Of a stretch of DNA of 6,525 bases, positions 4,773 through 6,525 are shown piece by piece. Both the position numbers and the translations under genes were made by a program. Origin of the DNA: Methanosarcinales archaeon (GTDB lineage Archaea; Halobacteriota; Syntropharchaeia; Alkanophagales; Methanospirareceae); NCBI GenBank assembly GCA_030665925.1, contig DAOUYX010000094.1:1-6525 (forward strand). Direction: 5' to 3'. How positions within the stretch are numbered: position 1 is the first letter of the stretch; the number at the start of each line of letters is the position of its first letter. A model generated the notes under the pieces. The model had not been told where the DNA came from, made no database searches, and saw only the letters and a list, made by a program, of their open reading frames with translations.

Positions 4773-6525
4773 ATGCACTACATAATCGCAGAGAAGGGGA
4801 CAACGGCAAAGAGAATCGCCTCAATTCTATCAGCCGGCAAAGCAAAGAAGAGGAAGATAGGACGGGTAGATGCGTATGAGTTCGATGGAAAAGTAGTTGC
4901 GGGACTGAGCGGACATGTGTTTCGGCTGGACTTCCCAACTACGTACAACAATTGGAGCAGGATTGATCCTTACAGGCTGATAGACGCTAAAATCGTGCAT
5001 ATCGCATTGAAGAAGACGATCGCTAAAGCGCTGGAGCAAATCGCAAAAGATGCGGATACCGTAACCATCGCAACTGACTACGACCGTGAAGGCGAGTTAA
5101 TCGGTGTTGAAGCGCTTAGAATCATAAAAAAGACCAATCCCGATGTGAACATTGACCGAATGCGATACAGTGCAATCACCGAGAAGGACATAAAAGATAG
5201 CTTCGCCGCACGAAGCGACGTTGATTATAACCTGGCGGCATCTGCCGAAGCGAGAGGGATAACCGACCTGATATGGGGTGCGTCACTGACGAGGTTTGTC
5301 TCGTTATCTGCGAATCGGTTGGGGGAGGAGTTCTTCTCCGTTGGACGTGTTCAATCCCCCACACTTGCGTTGTTAGTGGATAAGGAGAAGGGAATAAGGA
5401 ATTTCGTCCCGCGTAAATACTGGGAACTGCACGCGAAAGTAAAGACGGAAAAGGGCGAGATCTTCGAGGTCAGCCATAAAACGCAGAAATTCTGGGATAA
5501 AGAAGAAGCCGAAGGGACAAAATCAAGAATAGAATCAGCTCATGAAGGATGCGTTTGCGCGGTGAAGACGCGTGTGCGGACTGAAAAGCCGCCAACTCCG
5601 TTTGATACCACGAGTTTTATAAGGGCAGCGTCGGCCATCGGATATACGCCAAAGCGAGCAATGAATATCGCCGAGGGCTTATATCTGCAAGGGCTCATCT
5701 CTTATCATCGTACTGATAATACCACGTATCCCGACACGCTTGATTTAAAGGCGTTAGTAACGCTGTTCCTCGATAACGCAGAATTCGGCGATTACGCACG
5801 CCTCCTTTTATCAAAGAAGAAGCAATTGAAGCCGACCGCAGGTAAAAAAAGAACTACGGATCATCCACCCATACATCCCGTCTCAGAAGCATCGCGAGAG
5901 AAGATTGGCAAGCCGGAGTGGAAGATTTATGAACTTGTAGTAAGGCGGTTTTTAGCGACACTTTCAGATGCCGCGAAATGGGCGGATACCGACGTAAAGA
6001 TCGAATTCGGTGAAGAAATCCTGGAAGCAAAGGGTAAAGAATTGAAGGAAGAAGGATTCCTCGCGGTATATCCCTATCAGAAAAAGGAGGAACTGCAAAT
6101 CCCGGAGTTACAAGAAGGAGAGAAAGTACAAATCGAGCTTATAGAGCTTGTAGAGAAGGAAACAAAGCCACCGAAACGGATTTCACAGGCGGGCTTGATA
6201 AAGAAGATGGAAGATTTGGGGATTGGCACGAAGAGCACACGACATGAGATAGTGGGTAAATTGTACGAACGGGCATACGTGCAAGATAATCCTGCTAAAC
6301 CCACAGAAAAGGCGATCGCACTTATTGATTCGTTAGAGAAATATGCGACTCTGATAACAAAGCCGGAGATGACACAAAAGCTGGAGCGGGAGATGGACGA
6401 TATACGTGAGGGGAAACGAAAGAAGAAGGACGTTGCGGACGATTCGCGGAATATGCTACGAGAAGTGTTCAAGGAGATGACAACGAACAAGGAAGAGATC
6501 GCGAAATCGCTTAAAGAGGCTATGA
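4773..6525 (+). CDS. topA: DNA topoisomerase I, type IA (3'-truncated by window end)
   Basis: Type IA topoisomerases relax negative supercoils by cutting one strand through a 5'-phosphotyrosine. The 584 codons present cover the catalytic core. The N-terminal TOPRIM domain starts MHYIIAEKGTTAKRIA, with the conserved glutamate E7, and carries the metal-binding triad in TDYDREGE (D102, D104, E106). The catalytic tyrosine is Y311, in GLISYHRTDN. Other family blocks are IWGASLTRFVS (167-177), SVGRVQSPTLALLV (189-202), DHPPIHP (363-369) and GLIKKMEDLGIGTKSTRHEI (474-493). No reverse-gyrase helicase domain precedes it. The frame is open to the last base, so the C-terminal part, where zinc ribbons usually lie, is missing. 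The start is the first ATG, and it matches the expected N-terminus of euryarchaeal TopA. AGGAG lies 19 nt upstream, an unusually long spacing. The gene is divergent from amrS. Confidence 0.96.
   Translation, partial: MHYIIAEKGTTAKRIASILSAGKAKKRKIGRVDAYEFDGKVVAGLSGHVFRLDFPTTYNNWSRIDPYRLIDAKIVHIALKKTIAKALEQIAKDADTVTIATDYDREGELIGVEALRIIKKTNPDVNIDRMRYSAITEKDIKDSFAARSDVDYNLAASAEARGITDLIWGASLTRFVSLSANRLGEEFFSVGRVQSPTLALLVDKEKGIRNFVPRKYWELHAKVKTEKGEIFEVSHKTQKFWDKEEAEGTKSRIESAHEGCVCAVKTRVRTEKPPTPFDTTSFIRAASAIGYTPKRAMNIAEGLYLQGLISYHRTDNTTYPDTLDLKALVTLFLDNAEFGDYARLLLSKKKQLKPTAGKKRTTDHPPIHPVSEASREKIGKPEWKIYELVVRRFLATLSDAAKWADTDVKIEFGEEILEAKGKELKEEGFLAVYPYQKKEELQIPELQEGEKVQIELIELVEKETKPPKRISQAGLIKKMEDLGIGTKSTRHEIVGKLYERAYVQDNPAKPTEKAIALIDSLEKYATLITKPEMTQKLEREMDDIREGKRKKKDVADDSRNMLREVFKEMTTNKEEIAKSLKEAM

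Noticed and set aside
6077..6490. 137-codon open frame on the minus strand opposite topA
   Set aside because: It lies antisense to well-conserved topA coding sequence and its serine/phenylalanine-rich product resembles no family. It is a shadow of topA codon composition.

Overview
The window is archaeal chromosomal DNA. It encodes a TATA-binding protein, an archaeal-type uL15 ribosomal protein, an archaeal SecY and a type IA topoisomerase whose N-terminus resembles those of methanogen-type Euryarchaeota. An AmmeMemoRadiSam-type radical SAM enzyme fits the same group. A methanogen or ANME-related lineage is plausible, but this is an impression from protein flavour and cannot be settled from one window.

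Layout. 1-208 is non-coding as far as can be seen. It holds a palindromic repeat element bracketed by two copies of a 10-bp word, just past the 3' end of secY. 209-2130 (minus strand) is a two-gene unit, rpl15-secY, with an 11-bp gap. 2131-2275 is an AT-rich divergent promoter region. 2276-2827 (plus) is tbp. 2828-2923 separates convergent genes and holds a hairpin that could end transcription from one or both sides. 2924-4666 (minus) is a probable two-gene unit: the radical SAM gene amrS followed by a cysteine-rich DUF116 gene. 4667-4772 is a second divergent promoter region, and 4773-6525 (plus) is topA, which runs off the end of the window before its C-terminal region.

The genes serve core information processing and membrane biogenesis: ribosome assembly (uL15), protein export (SecY), transcription initiation (TBP) and DNA topology (TopA). 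Between them is a redox-cofactor pair of unknown physiological role (AmrS and DUF116). The most notable points are the MITE-like palindrome after secY, the separation of rpl15-secY from the rest of the spc ribosomal operon and its placement back to back with tbp, a TATA-like motif shared by amrS and topA that also implies a shorter amrS than the longest reading frame, and the unusual 16-19 nt spacing of Shine-Dalgarno-like motifs before three start codons. I found no CRISPR array, tRNA, rRNA, transposase gene or clear new defence system.
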